Below, one piece after another: positions 17,711-26,227 of a DNA stretch of 64,000 nt. The notes beneath the pieces were generated by a model. The model saw nothing but the letters and a program-made list of their open reading frames with translations. It was not told where the DNA came from and searched no databases. The translations under genes were made by a program, and so were the position numbers. Position 1 is the stretch's first letter; each line of letters begins with the position of its first letter. This DNA is from Nostocoides sp. (lineage in GTDB: Bacteria > Actinomycetota > Actinomycetes > Actinomycetales > Dermatophilaceae). Location: NCBI GenBank assembly GCA_016716625.1, contig JADJVJ010000001.1, positions 248,001 to 312,000 of the forward strand. The letters are read 5' to 3'.

Positions 17711-17798
17711 AGAGGGCAGTTCTCCTTCCCGTCTGGCGGTTGGGTCGGCCGATCGCTTTGCTCCCTGCGCCCGCCACGGGCTACCCTGTCCAAGCGTT

Positions 17799-17890
17799 GG
17801 AGGCGTCGCCTAGTCCGGTCTATGGCGCCGCACTGCTAATGCGGTTTGGGCTAACACCCATCGAGGGTTCAAATCCCTCCGCCTCCGCCA
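17799..17890 (+). tRNA. tRNA-Ser(GCT)
   Basis: Class II tRNA with acceptor GGAGGCG/CGCCTCC, anticodon loop CTGCTAA (GCT), long variable arm and T-loop GGTTCAAATCC. CCA is encoded at 17888-17890. A perfect 15-bp hairpin terminator follows. Confidence 0.96.
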
Positions 17891-17899
17891 GCGGTGAAC

Positions 17900-17932
17900 G
17901 AAGGCCCCCGGACCAACGGTCCGGGGGCCTTC
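17900..17932. terminator. Perfect 15-bp hairpin terminator
   Basis: Stem GAAGGCCCCCGGACC with loop AAC and exact complement. It lies after tRNA-Ser(GCT) and just past the convergent nucleotidase gene, so it probably serves both. Confidence 0.85.
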
Positions 17933-17951
17933 GTGCTGTTTCGCAGGGGCG

Positions 17952-19988
17952 CTACTTGCGTAGCGTCACCGGGATCGTGACTGTCGTTGCGGTGTCCGGG
18001 AACCGCAAGGTCAAGGTCGTGCTCACCGACGTGGTCGTCGCGGGCAGGCCCGCATCGGCCACGACCTCGTTGAACTTCCGCAAGCTCGGGGTGAAGGTCA
18101 CGGCGACCTCACCGAAACCGACCGGAAGCGCGGAGGTCGCCGTCAGCGTGGTCGCCAGAGGCGCCCAGGCGCGGCGGGCCCCGATGGTGCCACGGACGGT
18201 GGCGTTGTGCGGAGCACCCGTGGACATCATGTCGAACCCGCTGACCGAGAACGTGCTCGCCTGGCCGACGACGAGCTCGACTGGGGTGGCCACCACGGCG
18301 ACTGCGCGCTTCTTGAAGGACGGGGAGAGCACCTTCTTGGCCTTGACCCAGTCCATGAAGGCGTTCTGGTCGACCAGACCGGAGTCCCGGTAGTTCGTGC
18401 CCTGCTGCAGCGTCGCGAAGCCGTCCGGCGGGGCGCCGGTCGTCGTGATGAGGAAGGAGTTCGAGACGACGGTGTAGGTCCCCGCCGGGTCCAGCGGTGC
18501 GCCGTTGACCGTGACCGAAGTGATCCGCGAGCCTCGCGGCAGCGTCGGGTCATAGGTGTAGGTCACGTTCTTCGAGAGCCCGAGCTGGAGGTAGGGACGG
18601 GCCGAGCCAGCCGGCTGCCACTGCTCCTCGAGCACCTGCTTGAACTGTGCGCCGGTGTAGTCCGCCGTCTTGAGCGTGTTGCCGAACGGCATGATCGTCG
18701 CGGCCTGGGCGAAGGTGATCGTCCCATCGGTTCCGAACGGCAGATCCGCGCGGACGCCACCGGGGTTCATGATGCCGATCTCCGCACCGCCGAGCCGTCC
18801 GGGAGCGTTGACGCTCTCGACATACTGCTGGGCGATGAGGTTGGACAGGGCCGACTCCTGGCTGCGGTCCTCGGCACTGTTGACCACCCCGCGGGAGATC
18901 GTCACGGTGACCCGGCCGATCTTCTGGGCGGCGAGCGGCGCCGCGAAGGCGACGGCGTCGTTGATGATCGTCGAGGCGGCCTGCCAGCGGGCATCGGCCT
19001 CACACGTCGGCGTGTATGCCGTCACCGGGACCAGGCTCGCGCTGTAGGCGACCATGGCCTTGGTGACCGGGTCGATGCCGAGGGAGACCTTCCCGAGGGT
19101 GCTCGCGTAGTTGCCGGTCTGCAGGACCGGACGGGTCGAACTGGGGTCGCCACCGGGGATCGGCACGTCGTAGACGTAGGCCTGGTGGGTGTGACCCTGG
19201 AGGATCGCGGCGACCTTGGGGGAAGTGTCGTTGACGAGGTGCGCGAACACCGGCACCGCGAGCTGCTGGGCCAGGGTTCCGGTCGTCGAGTTGTAGGGGC
19301 CGCCCTCGTGGTACTCGGCGATGAGGACGTCGGCCTCACCGTTGGCGTCGTCGCCATCGGTCAGCTCGTCCGCGACCCGGTTGACGCCGGCCACGGGGTC
19401 GCCGATGTCGATCGTGCTGATCCCGTCACCGGATACCAGGCTCGGGGTGTCCGCGGTGACCCCACCGATCACCGCGACCCGCAGGCCGCCCACCATGAAG
19501 AGCGAGTGCGTCTTCAGGGCCGGGGTGGTGGTGCCCTTGACGAAGACATTGGCCGCCGTGTAATCGAACGTCGCCCGCGGGATGACCCGGTCCACGAGGT
19601 CCGGGAAGCCCCGGTCGTACTCGTGGTTGCCGGTGGCGGAGGAGTCCAGCCCGACCGCGTTGAGGAAGTCGATCGTCGGCGCGTCCTGTTGGACCGCGCT
19701 GGTGAACGGGCTCGCGCCGATGAGGTCGCCCGCGCCGAGGGTGAGGGTGTTGGCGCCGAGCGCATCGCGCTGGGTGAGGATGGTGCAGGCGAAGTTCTTG
19801 CCGAGCGTGCCCTGTCCGTTGGTGTCGATCCGACCGTGGAAGTCGTTGATGTTGAGAATGTTGACGGGCACGAGACCGGCGGGCAACGGAGCCCCTCCGG
19901 TGTTCGTTCCGGCTGTTGCGCCGGTGGCCGCCCAGAGGGTCGACGTCGCGGCTACCGCCCCGACGAGCGCGACCTTCGCTGCCTTCAT
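17952..19988 (-). CDS. Secreted 5'-nucleotidase / metallophosphoesterase
   Basis: 678 residues. A Sec signal peptide occupies the first 26 residues (VALVGAVAATSTLWAATGATAG). The calcineurin-like metallophosphatase domain follows with NILNINDFHGR, GDLIGASPF, GNHEYDRG and LQGHTHQAY. The 5'-nucleotidase C-terminal domain starts near residue 360 (GVNVSAEDRSQESALSNLIAQ-like stretch, NPGGVRADL). UshA/NadN-type enzymes release phosphate and nucleosides from extracellular nucleotides. It fits the phosphate-scavenging genes at 52-58 kb, but I see no PHO box before it. Confidence 0.93.
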   Translation of the reverse strand: MKAAKVALVGAVAATSTLWAATGATAGTNTGGAPLPAGLVPVNILNINDFHGRIDTNGQGTLGKNFACTILTQRDALGANTLTLGAGDLIGASPFTSAVQQDAPTIDFLNAVGLDSSATGNHEYDRGFPDLVDRVIPRATFDYTAANVFVKGTTTPALKTHSLFMVGGLRVAVIGGVTADTPSLVSGDGISTIDIGDPVAGVNRVADELTDGDDANGEADVLIAEYHEGGPYNSTTGTLAQQLAVPVFAHLVNDTSPKVAAILQGHTHQAYVYDVPIPGGDPSSTRPVLQTGNYASTLGKVSLGIDPVTKAMVAYSASLVPVTAYTPTCEADARWQAASTIINDAVAFAAPLAAQKIGRVTVTISRGVVNSAEDRSQESALSNLIAQQYVESVNAPGRLGGAEIGIMNPGGVRADLPFGTDGTITFAQAATIMPFGNTLKTADYTGAQFKQVLEEQWQPAGSARPYLQLGLSKNVTYTYDPTLPRGSRITSVTVNGAPLDPAGTYTVVSNSFLITTTGAPPDGFATLQQGTNYRDSGLVDQNAFMDWVKAKKVLSPSFKKRAVAVVATPVELVVGQASTFSVSGFDMMSTGAPHNATVRGTIGARRAWAPLATTLTATSALPVGFGEVAVTFTPSLRKFNEVVADAGLPATTTSVSTTLTLRFPDTATTVTIPVTLRK

Positions 19989-20080
19989 ATCGTGATGTCC
20001 CTTCCTGCGTGGCGGGCACGGTTGCCCTTCCGCGGTCGAGTGTGACTGACGAAGCCCCGGATCGGAAGGGTTTTCGTGTG

Positions 20081-20470
20081 ATGATGCCTGTCATGCCGCC
20101 TCGTCGTCGGATCCCGGTCGCACAGGGTTCGGCCGCCGTTTCCCAGTGGCGCGACCTCGGCTCGCAGACCCCCCGCGTCGTCCTGGCCACCGCGATCCGC
20201 GCGACCCTCGAAGAACTCGGGCTGCGCTGTCCGGGGCGCTCGACCGAGGTCCGCGTGCCCCCCTTCGGAGCGGTGCAGTGCATCGAGGGTCCGATTCACC
20301 GCCGCGGCACCCCGGCGAACGTCGTCGAAACCGATGGCGCGACCTGGCTCGCGCTCGTCGTCGGGGACCTGCCGTGGGCGGACGCCGTCGCCAGCGGTGC
20401 GGTGCGAACCAGCGGCACCCGCGCCGACCTCACGGCATACCTGCCGTTGTTCCCGGTCGAGGTCCCCTAG
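20081..20470 (+). CDS. Sterol-carrier family protein
   Basis: 129 residues: RVVLATAIRATLEELGLRCPGRSTEVRVPPFGAVQCI, then TPANVVETDGATWLALVVGDLPWADAVASGAVRTSG, ending in TRADLTAYLPLF. This is the SCP2-like actinobacterial protein found upstream of purF in mycobacteria (Rv0807). It presumably binds a lipid or small hydrophobic molecule; no enzyme activity is known. GTG 20078 or ATG 20081 follow GGAAGGG by about 8 bases. It converges on the oxidoreductase gene, whose stop overlaps its own. Confidence 0.82.
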   Translation: MMPVMPPRRRIPVAQGSAAVSQWRDLGSQTPRVVLATAIRATLEELGLRCPGRSTEVRVPPFGAVQCIEGPIHRRGTPANVVETDGATWLALVVGDLPWADAVASGAVRTSGTRADLTAYLPLFPVEVP

Positions 20471-21987
20471 GAAACCTCGACCGACACCGTGTGCCAGCCG
20501 GTCGCCCCGCGCGGGAACGGCTCGGCGAGCGCCTCGGTCTGACTCTGGCCGGTGGCGTCGGTGGCCCGAACCGCGAAGGTATGCCGTCCCGGGGTCGCCT
20601 CCCAGGGGAGGTACCACTGCCGCCACGAGTCGATTCCCGCGTCCGGGCCCAGCGTCGCCTGCTGCCACTCTCCGTCGTCGATGCGGACCTCCACTCCGGT
20701 GATGCCGGTGTGCTGTGCCCACGCCACCCCGCCGATGAAGGTCGAACCAGCGTCGAGCCGGGCACCCGCGCGCGGGGTGTCGATCCGGGAGGAGGTGAGG
20801 ATGGGGGAGCGTTCGGCCCAACCGCGCTTCGTCCAGTACGCCTGCTGGGCGGCGTAGGTGGTTGCGGTGAGCCGGGTGACCCACTTCGTCGCGCTCACGA
20901 AGCCATAGAGGCCGGGCACGACGAGCCGCGCGGGGAAACCGTGCGAGGCCGGCAGGGGTCGACCGTTCATCCCGATGGCGAGCAGGGCGTCCCGGCCGTC
21001 GGTGAGCGCCTGCACAGGGGTCGAGATCGTCATGCCGTCATCACTGGTCGAGAGGATCTGGTCCGCGCTCGGCCGCACCCCGGCCCGGGCGAGCAGGTCC
21101 CGAACGGGTGTCCCGAGCCACCGGGCCGAACCGGCGTACTCACCGCCGACCGGATTGGAGACACAGGTCAGGGTGATGTCCGCCTCGACCATGGGCAAGG
21201 CGAGGAGTTCGGCCCAGGTCAGGGTGAACGGGTTGTCCACGTCCCCGTCGATGCGCAAAGACCACTCCGCCGCGCGGATCCGCGGGATGACCAGGGCGGT
21301 GTCAATGCGATAGAAGTCCGCGTTCGGGGTGCGCAGCGCCGAGATGCCCACACGTTCGGTCTCAAGCCCCGGGGTGGGCGCCGGCAGTCTGCGGACGGGT
21401 GCCGGCAGCGTGACGGTCTCCTGCGCGCTGGGGGCCGCGAGCGACTGCCCCAGGGCTCCGCTCGCGACCGCAACAGTGCCCACCCCGCTCGCGCCGATCA
21501 GGAAACGTCGACGGTCGGTGGAACCCGCCGGAACCGGTGGCCGCGTAGGGTCGCCGAACGGGTGGCCGCGCTTCCTGACGAGGTATGCCGCCGCGGTGAC
21601 GCCGACAGCGCCGGCGACGAACCCGGGGAGGACGGCATACGCATCGGTGGGGGCGGCCCGCCACGCCGCGAGGGCGGCCAGGGCGGCGAGCAGCGCGATG
21701 CCGAGCAGGCCCAGGGTCCGGCGGCGACCGACGAGCACCCCGAGGGCGGCGCTCGCGGCGAGCGTGACCAGGGTGACCACGGCGAGCAGGATCGGCTTGT
21801 CGGCCGTCCCCAGCGTGCTCACCGCCCACTCCTTGAGAGGGGTCGGGGTGGCGTCGATGACGGTGCTGCCGATGGCCAGGACGGGCGAGGCATGCGGAGC
21901 GACGAGGGCCGCGACGAGGTGCCCGGTGCCGACTCCGGCGGCGGCAGCCAGCAGACCGGCCACCGCATGACGTCTCGTGGGGTTCAT
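20467..21987 (-). CDS. Membrane-anchored molybdopterin oxidoreductase (sulfite oxidase fold)
   Basis: 506 residues. The N-terminal 170 residues contain about four hydrophobic helices. A linker leads to the oxidoreductase molybdopterin domain (FYRIDTALVIPRIRAAEWSLRIDGDVDNPFTLTWAELLALP). The molybdenum-ligand cysteine is in DITLTCVSNPVGG, and GLYGFVSATKWVTRL follows. The C-terminal 110 residues are the Mo-co dimerisation Ig fold (GVAWAQHTGITGVEVRIDDGEWQ). Sulfite-oxidase-like enzymes of this layout act outside the membrane; the substrate is unknown. A moaD gene at 62.9 kb is consistent with cofactor synthesis. Confidence 0.9.
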   Translation of the reverse strand: MNPTRRHAVAGLLAAAAGVGTGHLVAALVAPHASPVLAIGSTVIDATPTPLKEWAVSTLGTADKPILLAVVTLVTLAASAALGVLVGRRRTLGLLGIALLAALAALAAWRAAPTDAYAVLPGFVAGAVGVTAAAYLVRKRGHPFGDPTRPPVPAGSTDRRRFLIGASGVGTVAVASGALGQSLAAPSAQETVTLPAPVRRLPAPTPGLETERVGISALRTPNADFYRIDTALVIPRIRAAEWSLRIDGDVDNPFTLTWAELLALPMVEADITLTCVSNPVGGEYAGSARWLGTPVRDLLARAGVRPSADQILSTSDDGMTISTPVQALTDGRDALLAIGMNGRPLPASHGFPARLVVPGLYGFVSATKWVTRLTATTYAAQQAYWTKRGWAERSPILTSSRIDTPRAGARLDAGSTFIGGVAWAQHTGITGVEVRIDDGEWQQATLGPDAGIDSWRQWYLPWEATPGRHTFAVRATDATGQSQTEALAEPFPRGATGWHTVSVEVS

Positions 21988-22047
21988 CGCCTCATTGTGC
22001 CTTGGCTGGCCGGGAGCGCTTCCGCGCCGACGACATACGCTAGGAGG

Positions 22048-22278
22048 GTGAGCGCACCCCCCACTGTCAGTTTCCGCACCTACCTCCTCGTCGGGGCGGT
22101 TGTCGGGTTCGTCGTCGGTGCGGTGCTGACGTACTCGGGCGTGGGCGCCGGGGAGATCGCCGCCCGGGGTTACTCCACGACCACAGTGCTCGGCTACCTC
22201 GGGGTCGGGCTGGGGGCGCTCGGGGCGCTACTCGCCGGCATCGTCGCGATCATCGTCGACGGCCGCCGCCGCGGCTGA
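22048..22278 (+). CDS. Small two-helix membrane protein
   Basis: 76 residues with two hydrophobic helices (TYLLVGAVVGFVVGAVLTYSG and GVGLGALGALLAGIVAIIVD) and a basic end RRRG. The GTG start at 22048 directly abuts AGGAGG, so translation may be leaderless or use an unusual spacing. It sits between the divergent oxidoreductase and purF. No known function; length and topology are compatible with an uncharacterised actinobacterial envelope protein. Confidence 0.7.
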   Translation: MSAPPTVSFRTYLLVGAVVGFVVGAVLTYSGVGAGEIAARGYSTTTVLGYLGVGLGALGALLAGIVAIIVDGRRRG

Positions 22279-22332
22279 GGTGTGCGCGCCGACCCGGCCG
22301 GGGAGCGCCCCAGCTGTGGGAGGATGACGCAC

Positions 22333-23838
22333 GTGCCACGCGGAGACGGACTCCTCAGCCATGACCTGCTTCCCGGGGAGAAAGGCCCGCAGGACGCCTG
22401 CGGCGTTTTCGGGGTCTGGGCGCCCGGCGAAGAAGTCGCCAAACTCACCTATTACGGGCTGTATGCCCTGCAACACCGTGGCCAGGAATCCGCCGGGATC
22501 GCGTCCTCCGACGGCCAGCGGCTGCTGGTCTACAAGGACATGGGCCTGGTCTCACAGGTCTTCAACGAGCGGTCCCTGGCCTCCTTGCGTGGGCACCTCG
22601 CCATCGGACACTGCCGGTACTCCACGACCGGCGGCTCGACCTGGGAGAACGCCCAGCCGACGCTCGGTGGCCACGACGACGGCACGGTGGCGCTTGCGCA
22701 CAACGGCAACCTCATCAACTCCGCCGAGCTGCGTGACCTCGTCGAGGAGGTGCATGGGGAGAGCGGTCACCGGGGCGAGATCCGCTACGGCAACACCACG
22801 GACACCGCGCTCGTCACCGCGCTGCTTGCCGACAACCCGGACCGCACCCTCGAAGCCCAGGCCCTCGAGGTGCTGCCCAAGCTGCGGGGGGCGTTCTGCT
22901 TCGTCTTCATGGACGAGACCACTCTGTATGCCGCGCGCGACCCGCACGGCATCCGCCCGCTCGTCATTGGCCGGCTTGAGCGGGGGTGGGTGGTCGCTTC
23001 GGAGTCCGCGGGCCTTGACATCGTCGGGGCGTCCTTCGTCCGCGAGGTGGAGCCCGGTGAGCTCGTCATCATCGACGAGGACGGGCTGCGGTCCCGGCGG
23101 TTCGCCGAACCGGAGCCCAAGGGGTGCGTCTTCGAGTACGTCTATCTCGCCCGGCCGGATACCTCGATCTCCGGGCGGGTCGTGCACGAGGCCCGGGTCG
23201 AGATGGGCCGGGCGTTGGCCCGCGAGCATCCGGTGGAGGCGGACCTCGTCATGCCGACCCCGGAGTCCGGGACGCCGGCGGCCATCGGCTACGCCCAGGA
23301 GTCGGGGATCCCGTTCGGGCACGGGCTGGTGAAGAACTCGTATGTCGGCCGGACGTTCATCGCCCCCTCGCAGACCATCCGACAGCTCGGAATCCGGCTC
23401 AAGCTCAACCCGCTGCGCGAGGTCATCAAGGGCAAGCGGCTCGTTGTCGTCGACGACTCGATCGTCCGGGGAAACACCCAGCGGGCACTCGTGCGGATGC
23501 TCCGCGAGGCCGGGGCGGCGGAGGTTCACGTGCGGATCTCCTCCCCGCCGGTGCGCTGGCCGTGCTTCTATGGCATCGACTTCGCGACCCGGGCCGAGCT
23601 CATCGCCAACGGTCTGGAGATCGACGCGGTCTGCCGCTCGATCGGGGCCGACTCCTTGGGGTACATCTCCCAGGAGGGCATGGTCGCGGCCACCGGGCAG
23701 TCCGAGTCGCGGCTCTGCACAGCGTGTTTCACCGGGAAGTACCCGGTGGCGCTGCCCGAGGACGGCCGGCTCGGCAAGAGCGTCCTGGAGCTCCAGTTGC
23801 CGGTCGACCTCACCGCCGAGGCCGTCCGCCGCCCCTAG
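22333..23838 (+). CDS. purF: Amidophosphoribosyltransferase
   Basis: First step of purine synthesis: glutamine plus PRPP give phosphoribosylamine. A short propeptide precedes the catalytic cysteine (DACGVFG, Cys near residue 23), then the Ntn glutaminase domain (GRYSTTG-like HCRYSTTG, LAHNGNLINS). The PRTase domain carries the PRPP loop LVVVDDSIVRGNTQ, and C-terminal cysteines (CTACFTGKYP) ligate the Fe-S cluster. GTG 22333 has GGGAGG 9 bases upstream; ATG 22324 is too close to it. Neighbours (sterol-carrier protein upstream, purM downstream) match the mycobacterial order. Confidence 0.96.
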   Translation: MPRGDGLLSHDLLPGEKGPQDACGVFGVWAPGEEVAKLTYYGLYALQHRGQESAGIASSDGQRLLVYKDMGLVSQVFNERSLASLRGHLAIGHCRYSTTGGSTWENAQPTLGGHDDGTVALAHNGNLINSAELRDLVEEVHGESGHRGEIRYGNTTDTALVTALLADNPDRTLEAQALEVLPKLRGAFCFVFMDETTLYAARDPHGIRPLVIGRLERGWVVASESAGLDIVGASFVREVEPGELVIIDEDGLRSRRFAEPEPKGCVFEYVYLARPDTSISGRVVHEARVEMGRALAREHPVEADLVMPTPESGTPAAIGYAQESGIPFGHGLVKNSYVGRTFIAPSQTIRQLGIRLKLNPLREVIKGKRLVVVDDSIVRGNTQRALVRMLREAGAAEVHVRISSPPVRWPCFYGIDFATRAELIANGLEIDAVCRSIGADSLGYISQEGMVAATGQSESRLCTACFTGKYPVALPEDGRLGKSVLELQLPVDLTAEAVRRP

Positions 23839-23844
23839 GTTTTG

Positions 23845-23899
23845 GCCGATTCGATGTATTTGCGCACCCGGATCCGGCCCGCTCATACATCGAATCGGC
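23845..23899. repeat. Hairpin repeat copy 1
   Basis: Perfect 15-bp inverted repeat GCCGATTCGATGTAT ... ATACATCGAATCGGC with a 25-base loop containing GCGCACCCGG and GGCCCGC. It starts 6 bases after the purF stop. Two related copies lie at 24972-25020 and 26177-26227. Confidence 0.92.
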
Positions 23900-23938
23900 T
23901 TGTCCACAGGGGTTGTTGGCGGCGGCGTGTCGTCCACA
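23900..23938 (+). other. Two DnaA-box-like 9-mers
   Basis: TTGTCCACA at 23900-23908 matches the actinobacterial DnaA box consensus, and TCGTCCACA at 23930-23938 is a close variant 30 bases on. They lie between the hairpin repeat and the DUF559 gene. Not an origin (no dnaA/dnaN or box cluster), but possibly a DnaA-binding or titration site. Confidence 0.35.
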
Positions 23939-23974
23939 GGGCGTAACCGGCGACCGCGCGACCTGCGGTGAAGC

Positions 23975-24982
23975 GTGGATCGTGAGGCGATGGATCACCT
24001 CGCATTCGTCACCGATGCATTCGCCACCCATCCTCCTCCGGGATCCGTATGCCGTGAGCCCCCCTCGAGCGCGCGACCCGCCGTCCGCCGGGCAGCAGCA
24101 ATCGCCCTCGCCGCAGACCAGGGCGGCGTGGTTTCGCGGGCCCAGCTGGCCACGGTTGACGTGGACCGTCGGATGATCACCCGCGAGGTGAGGGCCGGTC
24201 GCTGGCGGCGGCACGGACGGCATACCATCGCCGTGCACACGGGGACCCTTGAGGTGCTCGCGCTCCGACACCGGGCGCTGTGGGAGGTCGGCCAAGGCAT
24301 TGCCCAACTCGACGGCGTGAGCGCACTGCAGGCCCTTGGCCTGCGCGGGTTCGAGGAGGAGCGCGTCTTCGTCTCGGTCAAGCACAACCACAACACCGCA
24401 CCGGTGGAGGGCGTGGTCATCAAGAAGGTCATCCGCAGGGTGCCGGGCGAGCTCCTCGAAGGGGGTCCGCGTCGCACCCGCCCGGAGGTCGCTGCGATCC
24501 GTGCGGCCGCGTGGGCGGTCAGTGACCGGCAGGCCGCGCTGATCCTCGTCATGGCGGTGCAGCAGCGCCTCACGACCGGTCGCCGGCTGGTCGCGGCCAG
24601 TGTGACCGTGCGGCGGCGTGCGCGGCGGGCCTTCATCCACCAGATCGCACGCGACATCGCCGACGGGGCGCACTCGCTGGGGGAGCTGGATTTCGCGGTG
24701 CTGTGTCGATCGTGGGGCCTGCCGGAACCGAGTAGGCAGGTGCTCCGGCGAGGGCCTCGGGGGCGGATCTACCTCGATGTCGGCTGGGAGGAGCGGAATT
24801 GGGCGGTCGAGATCGACGGCGCCCACCATTTCTGGGGCCTGGGGCCTCCCGACGACACCTTCCGCCAGAACGAGCTCGTCATCGCCGGGGATCGGATGCT
24901 GCGGATCACCCTGGTGGGGCTCCGTCTCAATCCGGAGCTCTGCGGCGACCAGCTCCGCCGAGCCCTCCGGGTCGATGTATGA
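23975..24982 (+). CDS. AbiEi-like / DUF559 endonuclease-fold protein
   Basis: 335 residues. The N-terminus resembles the AbiEi-type winged helix (AIALAADQGGVVSRAQLATVDVDRRMITREVRAGRWRRHGRHTIAV). The C-terminal third resembles the DUF559/Vsr-like nuclease fold (YLDVGWEERNWAVEIDGAHHF, then RMLRITLVGLRLNPELC), with the Asp/Glu core DxGW...ExDG. Many actinobacteria carry several such proteins of unknown function. The gene is sandwiched between hairpin copies 1 and 2, and its stop codon lies inside copy 2. It interrupts purF-purM and may be a later insertion. GTG 23975 is the likely start. Confidence 0.75.
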   Translation: MDREAMDHLAFVTDAFATHPPPGSVCREPPSSARPAVRRAAAIALAADQGGVVSRAQLATVDVDRRMITREVRAGRWRRHGRHTIAVHTGTLEVLALRHRALWEVGQGIAQLDGVSALQALGLRGFEEERVFVSVKHNHNTAPVEGVVIKKVIRRVPGELLEGGPRRTRPEVAAIRAAAWAVSDRQAALILVMAVQQRLTTGRRLVAASVTVRRRARRAFIHQIARDIADGAHSLGELDFAVLCRSWGLPEPSRQVLRRGPRGRIYLDVGWEERNWAVEIDGAHHFWGLGPPDDTFRQNELVIAGDRMLRITLVGLRLNPELCGDQLRRALRVDV

Positions 24983-25020
24983 GCGCACCGGCATACGGCC
25001 CGCTGATACATCGAATCGGC
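24972..25020. repeat. Hairpin repeat copy 2
   Basis: Right arm ATACATCGAATCGGC is identical to copy 1; the left arm keeps only TCGATGTAT, with the first six bases replaced by the end of the DUF559 coding region. The loop contains GCGCACCGG, CATAC and GGCCCGC, so it carries the dispersed 8-mer (CGGCATAC at 24989). It ends 31 bases before the purM start. Confidence 0.88.
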
Positions 25021-25051
25021 GGGAGGGGCGGGGCAAACTAGGCTCGGGGTC

Positions 25052-26173
25052 GTGAGTGAGCGCACGCAAATCACCTATGCCCAGGCCGGGGTCGACGTCG
25101 AGGCGGGTGACAAGGCCGTCGAGCTCATGAAGGCCGACGTCCGGCGAGCCACGCGCCCCGAGGTCTTGGGCGGCCTCGGAGGGTTCGCCGGGCTCTTCGA
25201 CGCCAGTTCGCTCGCCGCCATGAGCCGTCCGGTGCTCGCGACCTCGACCGACGGGGTCGGGACCAAGGTCGCCATCGCACAGGCCCTCGACCGGCACGAC
25301 ACCATCGGCTTCGACCTCGTCGGCATGGTGGTCGACGACATCGTCGTCTGTGGCGCCGAGCCCCTTTTCATGACCGACTACATCGCCTGCGGCAAGGTCG
25401 TCCCCGAGCGGATCGCGGCCATCGTCGGCGGCATCGCCCGCGCCTGTGAGCAGGCCCGGGTGGCCCTCGTCGGTGGCGAGACCGCCGAACACCCCGGCCT
25501 GCTGGACCCGGAGGAGTATGACGTCGCAGGCGCGGCCACCGGGGTCGTGGAGTACGCCGACATCCTCTCCCCACACCTGGTCCAGCCCGGTGATGTGGTG
25601 CTCGCGCTGGCCTCCAGCGGACTGCACTCCAACGGGTACTCGCTCGTCCGCCGGGTCATCGCGCACGCGGGGTGGGCCCTCGACCGCCACGTTGACGACT
25701 TCGGGCAGACCCTCGGCGAGGAGCTGCTCACCCCGACGAGGGTGTATGCCGCCGACCTCGTCGACCTCCTCCGGCTGGATCAGGTGGCTGTCCATGCCCT
25801 CTCGCACGTCACCGGTGGGGGGCTCGCCGCGAACCTCGCCCGGGTTCTTCCCGCCGGCATCCACGCCCGGGTGGATCGGTCGACGTGGACTCTGCCGCCG
25901 GTCTTCACGACGATCCAGTCGCTCGGGAACGTCCCGCTTAGCGACCTCGAACGCACCCTCAACCTGGGGGTCGGGTTCGTCGCGGTGTTGCCCGCGGCAT
26001 CGGTGGACGCCGCGGGCGCGCACCTTGGCGCGCACGGCATACGGACGTGGGTCATCGGGGAGATCCATGACGCGGCCTCGGCCCCCTACGCAGACGGCGT
26101 CGAGGTCGTCCAGGGCGCCAAAGGGGTCGAGGGTGGCTCGGTCCAACTCGTCGGTGCGCACCCGCCGGGCTAG
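25052..26173 (+). CDS. purM: Phosphoribosylformylglycinamidine cyclo-ligase
   Basis: Closes the imidazole ring in purine synthesis (FGAM plus ATP to AIR). Motifs: ITYAQAGVDVEAGDKAV, ATSTDGVGTKVAIA, GFDLVGMVVDDIVVCGAEPLF, ALVGGETAEHPGLL, SSGLHSNGYSLVR and ALSHVTGGGLAANLARVLP. Full length, 373 residues. The GTG start follows hairpin copy 2. In related genomes it usually follows purF directly; here the DUF559 gene and repeats intervene. Confidence 0.96.
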   Translation: MSERTQITYAQAGVDVEAGDKAVELMKADVRRATRPEVLGGLGGFAGLFDASSLAAMSRPVLATSTDGVGTKVAIAQALDRHDTIGFDLVGMVVDDIVVCGAEPLFMTDYIACGKVVPERIAAIVGGIARACEQARVALVGGETAEHPGLLDPEEYDVAGAATGVVEYADILSPHLVQPGDVVLALASSGLHSNGYSLVRRVIAHAGWALDRHVDDFGQTLGEELLTPTRVYAADLVDLLRLDQVAVHALSHVTGGGLAANLARVLPAGIHARVDRSTWTLPPVFTTIQSLGNVPLSDLERTLNLGVGFVAVLPAASVDAAGAHLGAHGIRTWVIGEIHDAASAPYADGVEVVQGAKGVEGGSVQLVGAHPPG

Positions 26174-26176
26174 CGC

Positions 26177-26227
26177 ATTCGATGTATTTCAGGGCCGTAT
26201 GCCGGTGCGCGAATACATCGAATCGGC
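26177..26227. repeat. Hairpin repeat copy 3
   Basis: Arms ATTCGATGTATT/AATACATCGAAT (12 bp perfect) with the right side extended to CGGC. The loop is inverted relative to copies 1 and 2 (GGCCGTATGCCGGTGCGC). It starts 3 bases after the purM stop and also supplies the last 13 codons and stop of the convergent GNAT gene. Confidence 0.9.

Noticed and set aside
17952..19988. A PHO box before the secreted 5'-nucleotidase
   Set aside because: I looked for GTTCAC-type direct repeats in 19989-20080 and found none, so phosphate control is not claimed.
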